Positions 1-5,659 of a stretch of DNA of 5,659 nt are shown piece after piece. The translations under genes and the position numbers were made by a program. Origin of the DNA: Candidatus Dadabacteria bacterium (GTDB taxonomy: Bacteria; Desulfobacterota_D; UBA1144; Nemesobacterales; JAJCZQ01); assembly GCA_030624695.1 (NCBI GenBank), contig JAUXJP010000080.1, positions 1 through 5,659 of the forward strand, read 5' to 3'. Every line of letters begins with the position of its first letter. Position 1 is the stretch's first letter. A model generated the notes under the pieces. It was not told the origin of the DNA. It saw only the letters and a program-made list of their open reading frames with translations, and made no database searches.

Positions 1-370
1 AGGAATAAGCTGTATGTTTAAGGACTTTTTCTTACTGCTAGCCGAGCTAAGACAGGCTTATTCGGAAGGAATTTCTGAAAACGATATACTTAGGCCCTTA
101 ATTGATGCAGAAGTACTCGTAATAGATGAAATGGGAAAGGGCAAGAGTAATGAATGGGAAAAAAACATTCTCGACCAGCTTATAGCAAACAGGTACAACT
201 CTTCGAAAATAACATTAATTACTACTAATTACCCATCAAAATATTATTCTGACAAATTAGGCGAAAAGGGTGAATTACTCGAAGAAAGGATAGGGGAACG
301 GATATTCTCAAGATTAAACGAGATGTGTAATTTTCTCTATATAGAAGCCGATGATTTCAGGATGAAATAA
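1..370 (+). CDS. DnaC/IstB-like AAA+ ATPase, C-terminal part (5' end cut by window edge)
   Basis: The reading frame is open from base 2, four codons before the first ATG at 14, so that ATG is internal and the N-terminus lies outside the window. Counting from that internal Met, a hydrophobic strand ending in acidic residues (LVIDE, 35-39) is a Walker B motif. The stretch TLITTN (67-72) fits the sensor-I strand, and ERIFSRL (95-101) fits the arginine-finger/box VII region of DnaC-type ATPases. The ending, a cysteine-containing strand followed by DDFRMK, matches the usual close of the DnaC family. The Walker A part is missing because of the cut. Family members load replicative helicase (DnaC/DnaI) or assist IS21 transposition (IstB). 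No IstA or IS ends are visible, so a helicase-loader-like chromosomal protein is more likely, but the exact role is not settled. The stop codon directly abuts the stop of the convergent deacetylase gene. Confidence 0.85.
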   Translation, partial: GISCMFKDFFLLLAELRQAYSEGISENDILRPLIDAEVLVIDEMGKGKSNEWEKNILDQLIANRYNSSKITLITTNYPSKYYSDKLGEKGELLEERIGERIFSRLNEMCNFLYIEADDFRMK

Positions 371-1405
371 TTAGCTGAACTTCCAGAATTTTGAGTAAGT
401 ACCCAATACACCTTCAATAACAAATTCCAGGTTCCTAAAATCTTCGGGAAGGACTATTTCTGTTTTATTAATGTCCATCAGCTCTTCTATTACAAGTTTA
501 GTAATTGAAGCAAGCCCCATAATGTTGTATCCGCCTTCAAGGACAAGGCTTAGCTTTCCGCCGCAGTGTTTATCAGCAGCATTCATAACGTATCTTGTTA
601 ACTGGGCAAACCCCTGTTCAGTAATCTGCATATTTCCAAGCGGGTCTACAAAATAAGCATCAAACCCTGCAGAAACAAGAATAAATTCGGGTTTATACTG
701 TTCAATTACTGGTGTCAGTATAAGTTCAAATAGCTTATTGTAATCGGTATCTCCAAGCATAGGAGGGATCGGAAGATTTACGTTGTATCCTTCACCTTCG
801 TCTTTTCCATATTCATCAAGGCTTCCTGTGCCGGGATAAAATGGGAACTGGTGTATTGAGAAATACAGCACATTGGGATTGTCGTAAAAAATATGCTGCG
901 TTCCGTTGCCGTGATGAATGTCCCAGTCAATTACCAGTACGCGGTCAAGCCCCTTACTTAAAAGGTGTGCTGCTGCTACGGCTACATGGTTGAAGAAACA
1001 AAATCCCATTGCCCTGTCTGCTTCTGCATGATGCCCGGGAGGGCGGGGAAAAGCAAAAGAATAGTTAATTTCACCGTTTAATACTTTATCAATTGATGAG
1101 ATAAATCCACCTGAAGCTCTCATTGCTGCATCGTAAGTGAATGGATTTGATGAGGTATCAGGATCAAAGTTATACACTTCAACGCCTTTTGTATTTTTTA
1201 CAGTTTCAAAATAAGACTCGGTATGAGTCCTAAGGATCTGTTCTTCGGTTGCATCAACCGGGTTGAGAACCTCCAGCTTTGAGATCAGTCCTGATGAATC
1301 AAGCATGGTATTTATAGATTCAAGCCTTTCAGGGCATTCCGGATGCTGTGGGCCGTTTGTATGTTTTAAAAAGAGATCGTCTTTTACTATTCCAATACGT
1401 TTCAT
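371..1405 (-). CDS. Histone deacetylase family protein (zinc amidohydrolase, AcuC/HdaH type)
   Basis: Complete 344-residue protein of the arginase/deacetylase fold, normal length for bacterial members. Visible motifs in order are HPECPERL (21-28), RPPGHHA (121-127) with the tandem catalytic histidines 125/126, GFCFFNH (134-140), DWDIHHGNGTQ (160-170), SAGFDA (245-250) and LEGGYN (289-294). By family alignment Asp162, His164 and Asp249 are the zinc ligands and Tyr293 the transition-state tyrosine, so the enzyme should be active. Bacterial members deacetylate acetyl-lysine proteins, acetylpolyamines or other small acetylated amides; the substrate cannot be read from the sequence. There is no signal peptide, so it is probably cytoplasmic. 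The ATG is supported by an AAGGA site seven bases upstream. It lies 33 bases after folC on the same strand and is probably co-transcribed with it, although no functional link is known. Its 3' end abuts the convergent ATPase gene. Confidence 0.93.
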   Translation of the reverse strand: MKRIGIVKDDLFLKHTNGPQHPECPERLESINTMLDSSGLISKLEVLNPVDATEEQILRTHTESYFETVKNTKGVEVYNFDPDTSSNPFTYDAAMRASGGFISSIDKVLNGEINYSFAFPRPPGHHAEADRAMGFCFFNHVAVAAAHLLSKGLDRVLVIDWDIHHGNGTQHIFYDNPNVLYFSIHQFPFYPGTGSLDEYGKDEGEGYNVNLPIPPMLGDTDYNKLFELILTPVIEQYKPEFILVSAGFDAYFVDPLGNMQITEQGFAQLTRYVMNAADKHCGGKLSLVLEGGYNIMGLASITKLVIEELMDINKTEIVLPEDFRNLEFVIEGVLGTYSKFWKFS

Positions 1406-1412
1406 ATATTAA

Positions 1413-1417
1413 TCCTT
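1413..1417 (-). promoter_or_regulatory. Shine-Dalgarno site of the deacetylase gene
   Basis: On the - strand the bases read AAGGA, followed by a seven-base spacer and ATG at 1405-1403. The strength and spacing confirm this start and show that the organism uses canonical ribosome-binding sites. Confidence 0.75.
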
Positions 1418-1420
1418 ATA

Positions 1421-1447
1421 TGTCATCCTGAATTAATTTCAGGATCT
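1421..1447. repeat. Short REP-like palindrome spanning the folC stop codon
   Basis: Perfect 8-bp inverted repeat: ATCCTGAA at 1425-1432 and TTCAGGAT at 1438-1445, with a 5-base loop. It is flanked by TGTC on the left and CT on the right. The - strand TGA stop of folC (1441-1439) lies inside the right arm. The arms plus flanks resemble a family of short dispersed palindromes that I recall from many bacterial genomes, especially Bacteroidota-like ones; only this one copy is visible here, so repeat status is inferred. No T-run follows on the - strand, so it is not a standard intrinsic terminator, but in mRNA it would fold between folC and the deacetylase gene. Confidence 0.55.
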
Positions 1448-2695
1448 ATTACCTATATACTCTTTTATTAGCCCGATTAAATATATTGAACCGGTAATGC
1501 ATACATGTGTATTTAATGTTTTAACATATTCAAATGCTTCTTTATAGTCTTCAACTATTTCTACATTATCCAGATACTTTTTAGATATATCATAGAGATA
1601 TTTAGATTCGGCACCCCGTTCATTGGGAATTTTTGTAATTACTATCTTTTCAGCATTTCCTGATATTAAAGAAAGATACTCTTCATGGTTTTTATCTTTA
1701 AGCATACTGACAAGAAAAGTAAATTTTTTATTTACTTTTAATTCATCAATAGTATTCACAACTGTCTTTACGGAAGCAGTATTATGAGCCGCATCAAGTA
1801 TTAGGTATGGATTAGAACTTAATATTTCAAAACGTCCTTCATATTCAACAGATTTAAGAGCATTTTGTATATTTTTAAAATCTATATTAAATTCATTGTT
1901 AGTATCTAGCAGTTCAGCAGCAGCAAGAGCAAGTGATGAGTTCATTATCTGGTGTTTACCAATAAGATTAGTAGATAAGTTTTTTAATTCTTTATCTATT
2001 CCATAGTAGTTAAAACTATTGCTTTCCTTTACATCAAAATTGAAATGTTTATCAATAAAATATATTTCTGTATTTTTTGACAACACTTTATCCACTAAGA
2101 CCTTTTGCTCATTACCCGTAACTCCTGATACCACAGGTACTTTCTCTTTTATTATTTCTGCCTTTTCCGAAGCAATAAGTTCCAGGGTGTCCCCAAGGTG
2201 TTCTTGATGGTCAAATGATATGTTAGTTATTGCGGATATTAGCGGATTCACAACATTTGTTGCATCCCATCTTCCGCCCATTCCAACCTCAAGAATAGCT
2301 ATATCAATCTTATTATTCTCAAAATATACAAATGCTGCTGCTGTAACAATTTCAAAATAACTAAGTTTTACTCCGGTAGTTTCACAGGCATCAAATACAG
2401 TCCCTAATGCTATATCAAAATTGTTATCACTAATATCAGTGGAATTAATTTTTATTCTTTCTGTAACTGAAACAAGGTGAGGGGAGGTGTATAAACCAGT
2501 TTTATAGTTATTAAATATCAGGATATTCGAAAGTATCGAAGCGACAGAACCCTTGCCATTTGTCCCGGCTATTAATACTGATTTAATTTTGTCCTGGGGG
2601 TTATCGAGATAAGTCAGGACTTTAGTTATTCTTTCAAGTCCGGGTTTTATATCAAAGAAACCTTCTTCAGAAAGTTTTTTTAAATTATGATTCAT
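1439..2695 (-). CDS. folC: Bifunctional folylpolyglutamate synthase / dihydrofolate synthase
   Basis: Mur-ligase-family enzyme that ATP-dependently adds glutamate to dihydropteroate and to folates in the cytoplasm. From the ATG at 2695 it has 418 residues, a normal length. Motifs are IKPGLERI near the N-terminus, P-loop GTNGKGS (44-50), TSPHL (70-74), EVGMGGRWDATNV (136-148), the metal-site strand ISFDHQEHLG (160-169) and EKAEIIK with Lys178 at the usual carbamylated-lysine position. GKHQIMNSSLALAA links to the C-terminal domain, which carries YEGRFE (285-290), LDAAHN (300-305) and GSIYLIG (402-408). The frame also allows a TTG start at 2716, adding seven residues. I prefer the ATG because its N-terminus aligns better with the family, although neither start has a strong ribosome-binding site. 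The gene follows a roughly 230-base gap and probably has its own promoter. It shows visibly lower GC than its neighbours in its less conserved parts. The last residues and the stop come from the palindrome at 1421-1447. Confidence 0.94.
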   Translation of the reverse strand: MNHNLKKLSEEGFFDIKPGLERITKVLTYLDNPQDKIKSVLIAGTNGKGSVASILSNILIFNNYKTGLYTSPHLVSVTERIKINSTDISDNNFDIALGTVFDACETTGVKLSYFEIVTAAAFVYFENNKIDIAILEVGMGGRWDATNVVNPLISAITNISFDHQEHLGDTLELIASEKAEIIKEKVPVVSGVTGNEQKVLVDKVLSKNTEIYFIDKHFNFDVKESNSFNYYGIDKELKNLSTNLIGKHQIMNSSLALAAAELLDTNNEFNIDFKNIQNALKSVEYEGRFEILSSNPYLILDAAHNTASVKTVVNTIDELKVNKKFTFLVSMLKDKNHEEYLSLISGNAEKIVITKIPNERGAESKYLYDISKKYLDNVEIVEDYKEAFEYVKTLNTHVCITGSIYLIGLIKEYIGNRS

Positions 2696-2736
2696 TCTTA
2701 TGTTTAATAATTTCAAGTTTTGTGTATGTAATAAAA

Positions 2737-2765
2737 ATAATAAAATATATTAATATTAAAAACAA
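2737..2765 (-). promoter_or_regulatory. Possible sigma70-type promoter of folC
   Basis: On the - strand TTGTTT (2765-2760) and TATTAT (2742-2737) are spaced by 17 bases. Transcription would begin near 2730, giving a leader of about 35 bases before the folC ATG. The -35 box matches the consensus at only three positions, and such pairs arise easily in DNA this AT-rich, so this is a weak call supported mainly by position. Confidence 0.3.
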
Positions 2766-2874
2766 CATTTATAACAATCGATAAATCCAATCATACTTCT
2801 TAAGAGAATAAAAGAATACAATTCAGGAAAAACAGGCAAGGGTGGTTATAAGGTTTTGCATGGTTAATTCTTAA

Positions 2875-2907
2875 AAGTTCAAAATATTTAACAAGAGTTT
2901 TGAACTT
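2875..2907. repeat. 10-bp inverted repeat after acpS (possible weak terminator or mRNA-end hairpin)
   Basis: AAGTTCAAAA (2875-2884) and TTTTGAACTT (2898-2907) are perfect reverse complements separated by 13 bases. On the - strand the hairpin begins 18 bases after the acpS stop, the right place to end the ybbR-glmM-pdxJ-acpS transcript. The stem has only two G-C pairs and is followed by a mixed sequence rather than a T-run, so a standard intrinsic terminator is doubtful. An operator or an RNA-end protecting hairpin are alternatives. Confidence 0.5.
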
Positions 2908-2925
2908 AGGACAATCCATAAAGAT

Positions 2926-3303
2926 TTAGTCTTCGAAAATAACTACTGCAACAGAATACTCTTTTTCATGTGAAATAGTCGTGTGTATTTTATTTACACC
3001 GCGGTTATCAGCAAAAGCTTTTGTAGAGCCTGCAAGCTCGATAAAAGGTTTTCCAAGACTGTCCCTTTTAAGTTCTATATTACGAAACTTTATCCCGTTC
3101 CTAAAACCAGTTCCAAGAGCTTTAACCACGGCTTCCTTTGCCGCAAAGTTTGAGGCATATCTTTGCATTTTCTGCTTATGTTTTTTTATAAAGTTTAGTT
3201 CATAATCTGTAAAAATCTTTTTAAGGAATTTATCTCCCCATTTATCAACAATTGACTCAATCCTGTTGTTTTGAATTATATCTATACCCAGCCCGACTAC
3301 CAT
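2926..3303 (-). CDS. acpS: Holo-[acyl-carrier-protein] synthase
   Basis: Transfers 4'-phosphopantetheine from CoA to the serine of apo-ACP, activating fatty-acid synthesis in the cytoplasm. From the ATG at 3303 it has 125 residues, typical of AcpS-type trimers. The N-terminal GLGIDII (4-10) carries the Mg-binding Asp8, FAAKEAVVKALGTG (53-66) carries Glu57, and GKPF plus a C-terminal strand with SHEKEYSVAVV (111-121) complete the family pattern. A GTG at 3315 is also in frame, but the ATG is preferred: it has a GGAG site six bases upstream, and it puts the metal-binding residues at the standard family positions. The ATG begins one base after the pdxJ stop, and its ribosome-binding site lies inside the pdxJ coding end, so translation is likely coupled. 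pdxJ-acpS is also a neighbour pair in enterobacteria. Confidence 0.94.
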   Translation of the reverse strand: MVVGLGIDIIQNNRIESIVDKWGDKFLKKIFTDYELNFIKKHKQKMQRYASNFAAKEAVVKALGTGFRNGIKFRNIELKRDSLGKPFIELAGSTKAFADNRGVNKIHTTISHEKEYSVAVVIFED

Positions 3304-3304
3304 T

Positions 3305-4021
3305 TTAATCTCCACATAGTACCACCATATCCCTTACCGCAGTATCCATACCGACCAACATTGCCCTTGATATAAGGCTATGTCCGATATTTAACTCTTC
3401 AATACCCTCAATAAGTGCTATGTCTTCGACGTTAAAATAATTTAAACCATGTCCTGCTGATACTCTAAGGCCAATATCAAGTGCATAATCAACAGCGTTT
3501 TCAATTTTAATTAGTTCTCTTTCCATTGCTTTCTCACTCTTGGTGTCTGCGTATGTACCGGTATGTATTTCAACCATCTGAGCTCCGGTTTCAAATGATT
3601 TCTCTACCTGCTTCGGATCGGGATCAATAAATAGACTGACTAATATATTTTCTTTTTTTAACGCATTTACAGTGGACTTAATTTTCTGAAAATGTTTTAC
3701 AACATTCAATCCACCTTCGGTAGTAAGTTCCTGTCTTTTTTCAGGAACAAGGGTAGCCATTTCAGGTTTGATTTTTTTTGCGATATTAGCCATAGCTACA
3801 GTAGGGGCCATTTCCATATTTAATTTTGTCTGTACAGTTTTTCTCAGGACCTCAAGGTCTCTTAACTGTGCATGCCTCCGGTCTTCCCTCAAGTGGACAA
3901 CAATTCCTTTTGCCCCTGCAAGTTCTGCCATAGACGCAGCAACAACAGGATCCGGTTCTGTTCCGCCTCTTGCCTGCCTTACGGTTGCTACATGATCTAT
4001 ATTTACATTTAGTCTCGGCAT
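3305..4021 (-). CDS. pdxJ: Pyridoxine 5'-phosphate synthase
   Basis: Condenses 1-deoxyxylulose 5-phosphate with 3-amino-1-hydroxyacetone 1-phosphate to form pyridoxine 5'-phosphate, the ring-closing step of the DXP-dependent vitamin B6 pathway. It is a cytoplasmic TIM-barrel enzyme. From the ATG at 4021 it has 238 residues, a family-typical length. Motifs: NVNIDHVATVRQARGG (5-20), VHLREDRRH (42-50) with catalytic His43, NMEMA with Glu70, LVPEKRQELTTEGG (91-104), EIHTGTYAD (151-159), SAGHGLNY (188-195) with His191, and NIGHSLISRA (211-220). The three catalytic residues correspond to His45, Glu72 and His193 of the E. coli enzyme. A TTG at 4033 would add four residues and overlap glmM; the ATG, giving MPRLNVNIDH, fits the family better. 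It starts four bases after the glmM stop, with a weak GGAT site made partly from that stop. Confidence 0.96.
   Translation of the reverse strand: MPRLNVNIDHVATVRQARGGTEPDPVVAASMAELAGAKGIVVHLREDRRHAQLRDLEVLRKTVQTKLNMEMAPTVAMANIAKKIKPEMATLVPEKRQELTTEGGLNVVKHFQKIKSTVNALKKENILVSLFIDPDPKQVEKSFETGAQMVEIHTGTYADTKSEKAMERELIKIENAVDYALDIGLRVSAGHGLNYFNVEDIALIEGIEELNIGHSLISRAMLVGMDTAVRDMVVLCGD
3310..3313 (-). promoter_or_regulatory. Shine-Dalgarno site of acpS, inside the pdxJ 3' end
   Basis: On the - strand GGAG is followed by six bases and the ATG at 3303-3301. It selects this ATG over the GTG at 3315, which begins before this site, and suggests coupling to pdxJ translation. Confidence 0.75.
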
Positions 4022-4025
4022 TTTA

Positions 4026-5390
4026 TTATCCAATCTCCTGCTGTAGTAATTCCATTATATCTGATGCTATTGAGTTAATGTTTGTAATATCTTCTCCTTC
4101 AACCATAACTCTTGCAAGTGGTTCAGTGCCTGAATACCTGATGTTTATCCTGCCTTTGTTTCCAAGGCTTGATTCAAAATGGTTAATCATACGGCTAAGC
4201 CCTGGAATGCTTTCAAGGGGCTTTTTGTCAGATATTTCAATATTCCTTAAAACCTGTGGAAACAGTTCTATGTCCTTGACCAGTTCAGAAAGGCTTTTTT
4301 CCATTCTTTTCATTATTGCAAGCACCTGCATGGATGCCAATAAACCGTCTCCGGTTGTTGTATGGTCAAGGAAGATAATATGGCCTGACTGTTCACCTCC
4401 AAGATTTATCCCTTTTTCTTTCATTGTTTCTACTACGTACCTGTCACCCACGTTTGCCCTATGAAGTTTTATTCCCTTATTGTTTAAATACACCTCAAGG
4501 CCCATATTACTCATCACGGTTGATACAATCTCTTTTTTCCTAAGCAGGCCCCTGTCAATCATCTCCTGAGTACAAATAGCCAGTATTTTATCCCCGTCTG
4601 CAATGTTGCCCTTTTCATCGCAGAATATAACCCTGTCTGCATCACCATCCAGTGCTATACCAATATCTGCATTATTATCTAATACATTTTTAATAAGAAG
4701 TTCGGGATTAAGGCTTCCGCATTCAGTATTGATATTTTTACCATCAGGATTAATGCCAAGGCTTATGACTTCTGCCCCAAGTTCACTTAACGCAAGAGGT
4801 GCTACTTTATATGCTGCTCCATTGGCACAATCCAACACAATCTTAAGCCCTTCTAAATTCATATTTTCCGGGAAAGTTTTCTTAACAAACACTACATATC
4901 TTCCCGTTGCATCATCGATTCGGTTTGCCTTACCTATTTCAATATTGGAAGCTGAAAGCTCGTCATCATTATCATTAAGTATTAAGTCTTCTATTATCAG
5001 TTCTTTTCTGTCAGGAAGCTTGAACCCGTGTCTATCAAATATTTTAATACCATTATCTGTATAAGGATTATGTGATGCTGATATAACTATTCCTGCATCA
5101 GCCCTCATGTTTTTTGTAATAAAAGCTATTGCAGGAGTGGGTAGGGGGCCTACCAGGTAAACATCTGCACCCATTGATGTAAGCCCGGAGGAGATAGCCT
5201 GTTCAAAGATATAACCCGACAAACGAGTATCTTTGCCGAGTATGATTTTTGGATGATTGTGTTTTTTTATATTGCGAATTACATAAGCAAGTGCCTTACC
5301 AAGTCTTAAGGCTATTTCAGGTGTCATGGGGTATTTATTTGCTACACCCCTGATACCATCTGTTCCAAAAAGTTTTTTTGAAGCGGACAA
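4026..5390 (-). CDS. glmM: Phosphoglucosamine mutase
   Basis: Interconverts glucosamine 6-phosphate and glucosamine 1-phosphate, feeding UDP-GlcNAc for peptidoglycan and lipopolysaccharide. The 454 residues carry the full alpha-D-phosphohexomutase layout. KLFGTDGIRGVAN (6-18) opens the protein. ISASHNP (103-109) holds the phosphorylated Ser106, and DGDADR (248-253) supplies the Mg ligands Asp248, Asp250 and Asp252. GGEQSGH (331-337) is the sugar-binding loop in its GlmM-type form. RYSGTEPLARVMVEG (418-432) is the phosphate-binding C-terminal domain. The start is TTG at 5390: no ATG lies before the conserved KLFGTDGIRG, the resulting N-terminus has the usual length, and an AGAGGG site lies seven bases upstream. 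It follows the YbbR-domain gene by 11 bases, the conserved cdaR-glmM pairing in which CdaR and GlmM modulate the diadenylate cyclase CdaA in Firmicutes. pdxJ begins four bases downstream, so the genes are very probably one operon. Confidence 0.96.
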   Translation of the reverse strand: MSASKKLFGTDGIRGVANKYPMTPEIALRLGKALAYVIRNIKKHNHPKIILGKDTRLSGYIFEQAISSGLTSMGADVYLVGPLPTPAIAFITKNMRADAGIVISASHNPYTDNGIKIFDRHGFKLPDRKELIIEDLILNDNDDELSASNIEIGKANRIDDATGRYVVFVKKTFPENMNLEGLKIVLDCANGAAYKVAPLALSELGAEVISLGINPDGKNINTECGSLNPELLIKNVLDNNADIGIALDGDADRVIFCDEKGNIADGDKILAICTQEMIDRGLLRKKEIVSTVMSNMGLEVYLNNKGIKLHRANVGDRYVVETMKEKGINLGGEQSGHIIFLDHTTTGDGLLASMQVLAIMKRMEKSLSELVKDIELFPQVLRNIEISDKKPLESIPGLSRMINHFESSLGNKGRINIRYSGTEPLARVMVEGEDITNINSIASDIMELLQQEIG

Positions 5391-5397
5391 TATAATT

Positions 5398-5403
5398 CCC
5401 TCT
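5398..5403 (-). promoter_or_regulatory. Shine-Dalgarno site of glmM, overlapping the ybbR stop
   Basis: On the - strand AGAGGG precedes the TTG at 5390-5388 by seven bases. Its first bases overlap the TAG stop of the upstream gene. This strong site compensates for the non-ATG start and fixes the glmM N-terminus. Confidence 0.75.
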
Positions 5404-5659
5404 AGTTTACTTTTATTTCAATTGTTTCTGGTGAAAGTTTATTAAGATTTAAATTGTCGGGGTTAGGATAGTCTACTTTAACCCTTAATTTATGGTTTCC
5501 ACTATTATCACTGCCAATATCCCTGGCATCTACATAAACCTCAATATCATTACTGTTAAGATTATTAATTATGCTATAAGGACCGTCAAAAATTATCATA
5601 GCCTTTGTATCCTTGGTAGCGGTATAGTTTAGGCCGTTGAAGTTCTTAAATATTATATC
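5402..5659 (-). CDS. ybbR: YbbR/CdaR-domain protein, C-terminal part (5' end cut by window edge)
   Basis: The frame is open to the window edge and encodes the last 85 residues; the ATG at 5599 is internal. The visible part fits one YbbR repeat: a strand running into KNFNGLNYTA, then IIFDGPYSIINNLNSNDIEV (a 'GP-x-S-x(n)-L-x-S-x-D' pattern), YVDARDIG, HKLRVKVDYP and the ending LSPETIEIKVN. YbbR/CdaR proteins are membrane-anchored with several extracytoplasmic YbbR domains and regulate the diadenylate cyclase CdaA. The membrane segment and earlier repeats would be beyond the edge. Its position 11 bases before glmM matches the conserved cdaA-cdaR-glmM order and is strong independent support, since the domain itself is weakly conserved. 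I predict cdaA immediately beyond this edge. Confidence 0.8.
   Translation of the reverse strand, partial: DIIFKNFNGLNYTATKDTKAMIIFDGPYSIINNLNSNDIEVYVDARDIGSDNSGNHKLRVKVDYPNPDNLNLNKLSPETIEIKVN

Larger units (their letters stand above)
2696..2925. other. Intergenic stretch between acpS and folC (no gene)
   Basis: About 230 bases, very AT-rich toward folC. Both strands contain only tiny reading frames (for example twelve codons on the - strand) without coding character. It holds the inverted repeat at 2875-2907 just after acpS and a possible promoter at 2737-2765 before folC. I see no tRNA, riboswitch or insertion-sequence structure in it. Confidence 0.6.

Noticed and set aside
356..366. TTTCAGGATGA near the left-hand stop, resembling one arm of the 1421-1447 palindrome
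   Set aside because: It is the in-frame coding end of the ATPase (DFRMK) and lacks the second arm and flanks, so it is most likely coincidence.
1..370. IS21-type transposition helper IstB as evidence of an insertion sequence
   Set aside because: No IstA reading frame, terminal inverted repeats or target duplication is visible, and the C-terminal motif fits DnaC-like chromosomal proteins equally well.
2780..2870. Tiny - strand frames (for example a twelve-codon frame beginning with Met-Gln-Asn) between acpS and folC
   Set aside because: They are too short, lack convincing ribosome-binding sites and show no leader-peptide pattern such as runs of one regulatory amino acid.
3970..4464. 164-codon open frame on the + strand across the glmM-pdxJ junction
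   Set aside because: It lies entirely opposite two strongly conserved genes and shows no recognisable domain; it is a shadow frame.
4603..5064. 153-codon open frame on the + strand inside glmM
   Set aside because: It is Ser/Leu-rich sequence antisense to the conserved DGDADR and neighbouring parts of GlmM, with no independent coding evidence.
1..5659. A new defence, mobile or secondary-metabolite system
   Set aside because: All seven genes belong to recognised housekeeping or metabolic families with intact motifs where visible; no repeats arrays, toxin-antitoxin pairs or unknown multi-gene cluster are present.

Overview
The window is a compact, AT-leaning bacterial chromosome segment. It holds seven protein genes, two of them cut by the window edges, and no RNA genes, CRISPR arrays or transposases that I can see. 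One gene at the left edge runs on the + strand; the other six all run on the - strand. Every recognisable gene is a housekeeping or central-metabolism type, so I see no defence island, prophage or obviously new system here.

Reading the - strand in its direction of transcription (right to left): the end of a YbbR/CdaR-domain protein (5402-5659, cut by the edge), glmM (phosphoglucosamine mutase, TTG start), pdxJ (pyridoxine 5'-phosphate synthase) and acpS (holo-ACP synthase). These four are separated by only 11, 4 and 1 bases and look like one translationally coupled operon. It joins two widely conserved gene pairs: cdaR-glmM (cyclic-di-AMP control and UDP-GlcNAc/peptidoglycan precursor supply) and pdxJ-acpS (vitamin B6 and fatty-acid carrier activation). 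After acpS comes a gene-free stretch of about 230 bases with a 10-bp inverted repeat near acpS and a possible AT-rich promoter near the next gene. Then follow folC (folylpolyglutamate/dihydrofolate synthase) and, 33 bases later, a histone-deacetylase-family metalloenzyme, probably a second transcription unit. A short palindrome resembling dispersed REP-like repeats supplies the folC stop codon and most of the folC-deacetylase spacer.

At the left edge, the C-terminal part of a DnaC/IstB-type AAA+ ATPase converges on the deacetylase gene, and the two stop codons touch with no base between them.

Organism: a low-GC bacterium that uses Shine-Dalgarno sequences (clear AAGGA, GGAG and AGAGGG sites) and makes B6 by the DXP-dependent PdxJ route. 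I lean weakly toward the Bacteroidota/Chlorobiota/Ignavibacteria side, from gene content, base composition and the REP-like palindrome. This is an inference; the sequence contains no decisive marker.
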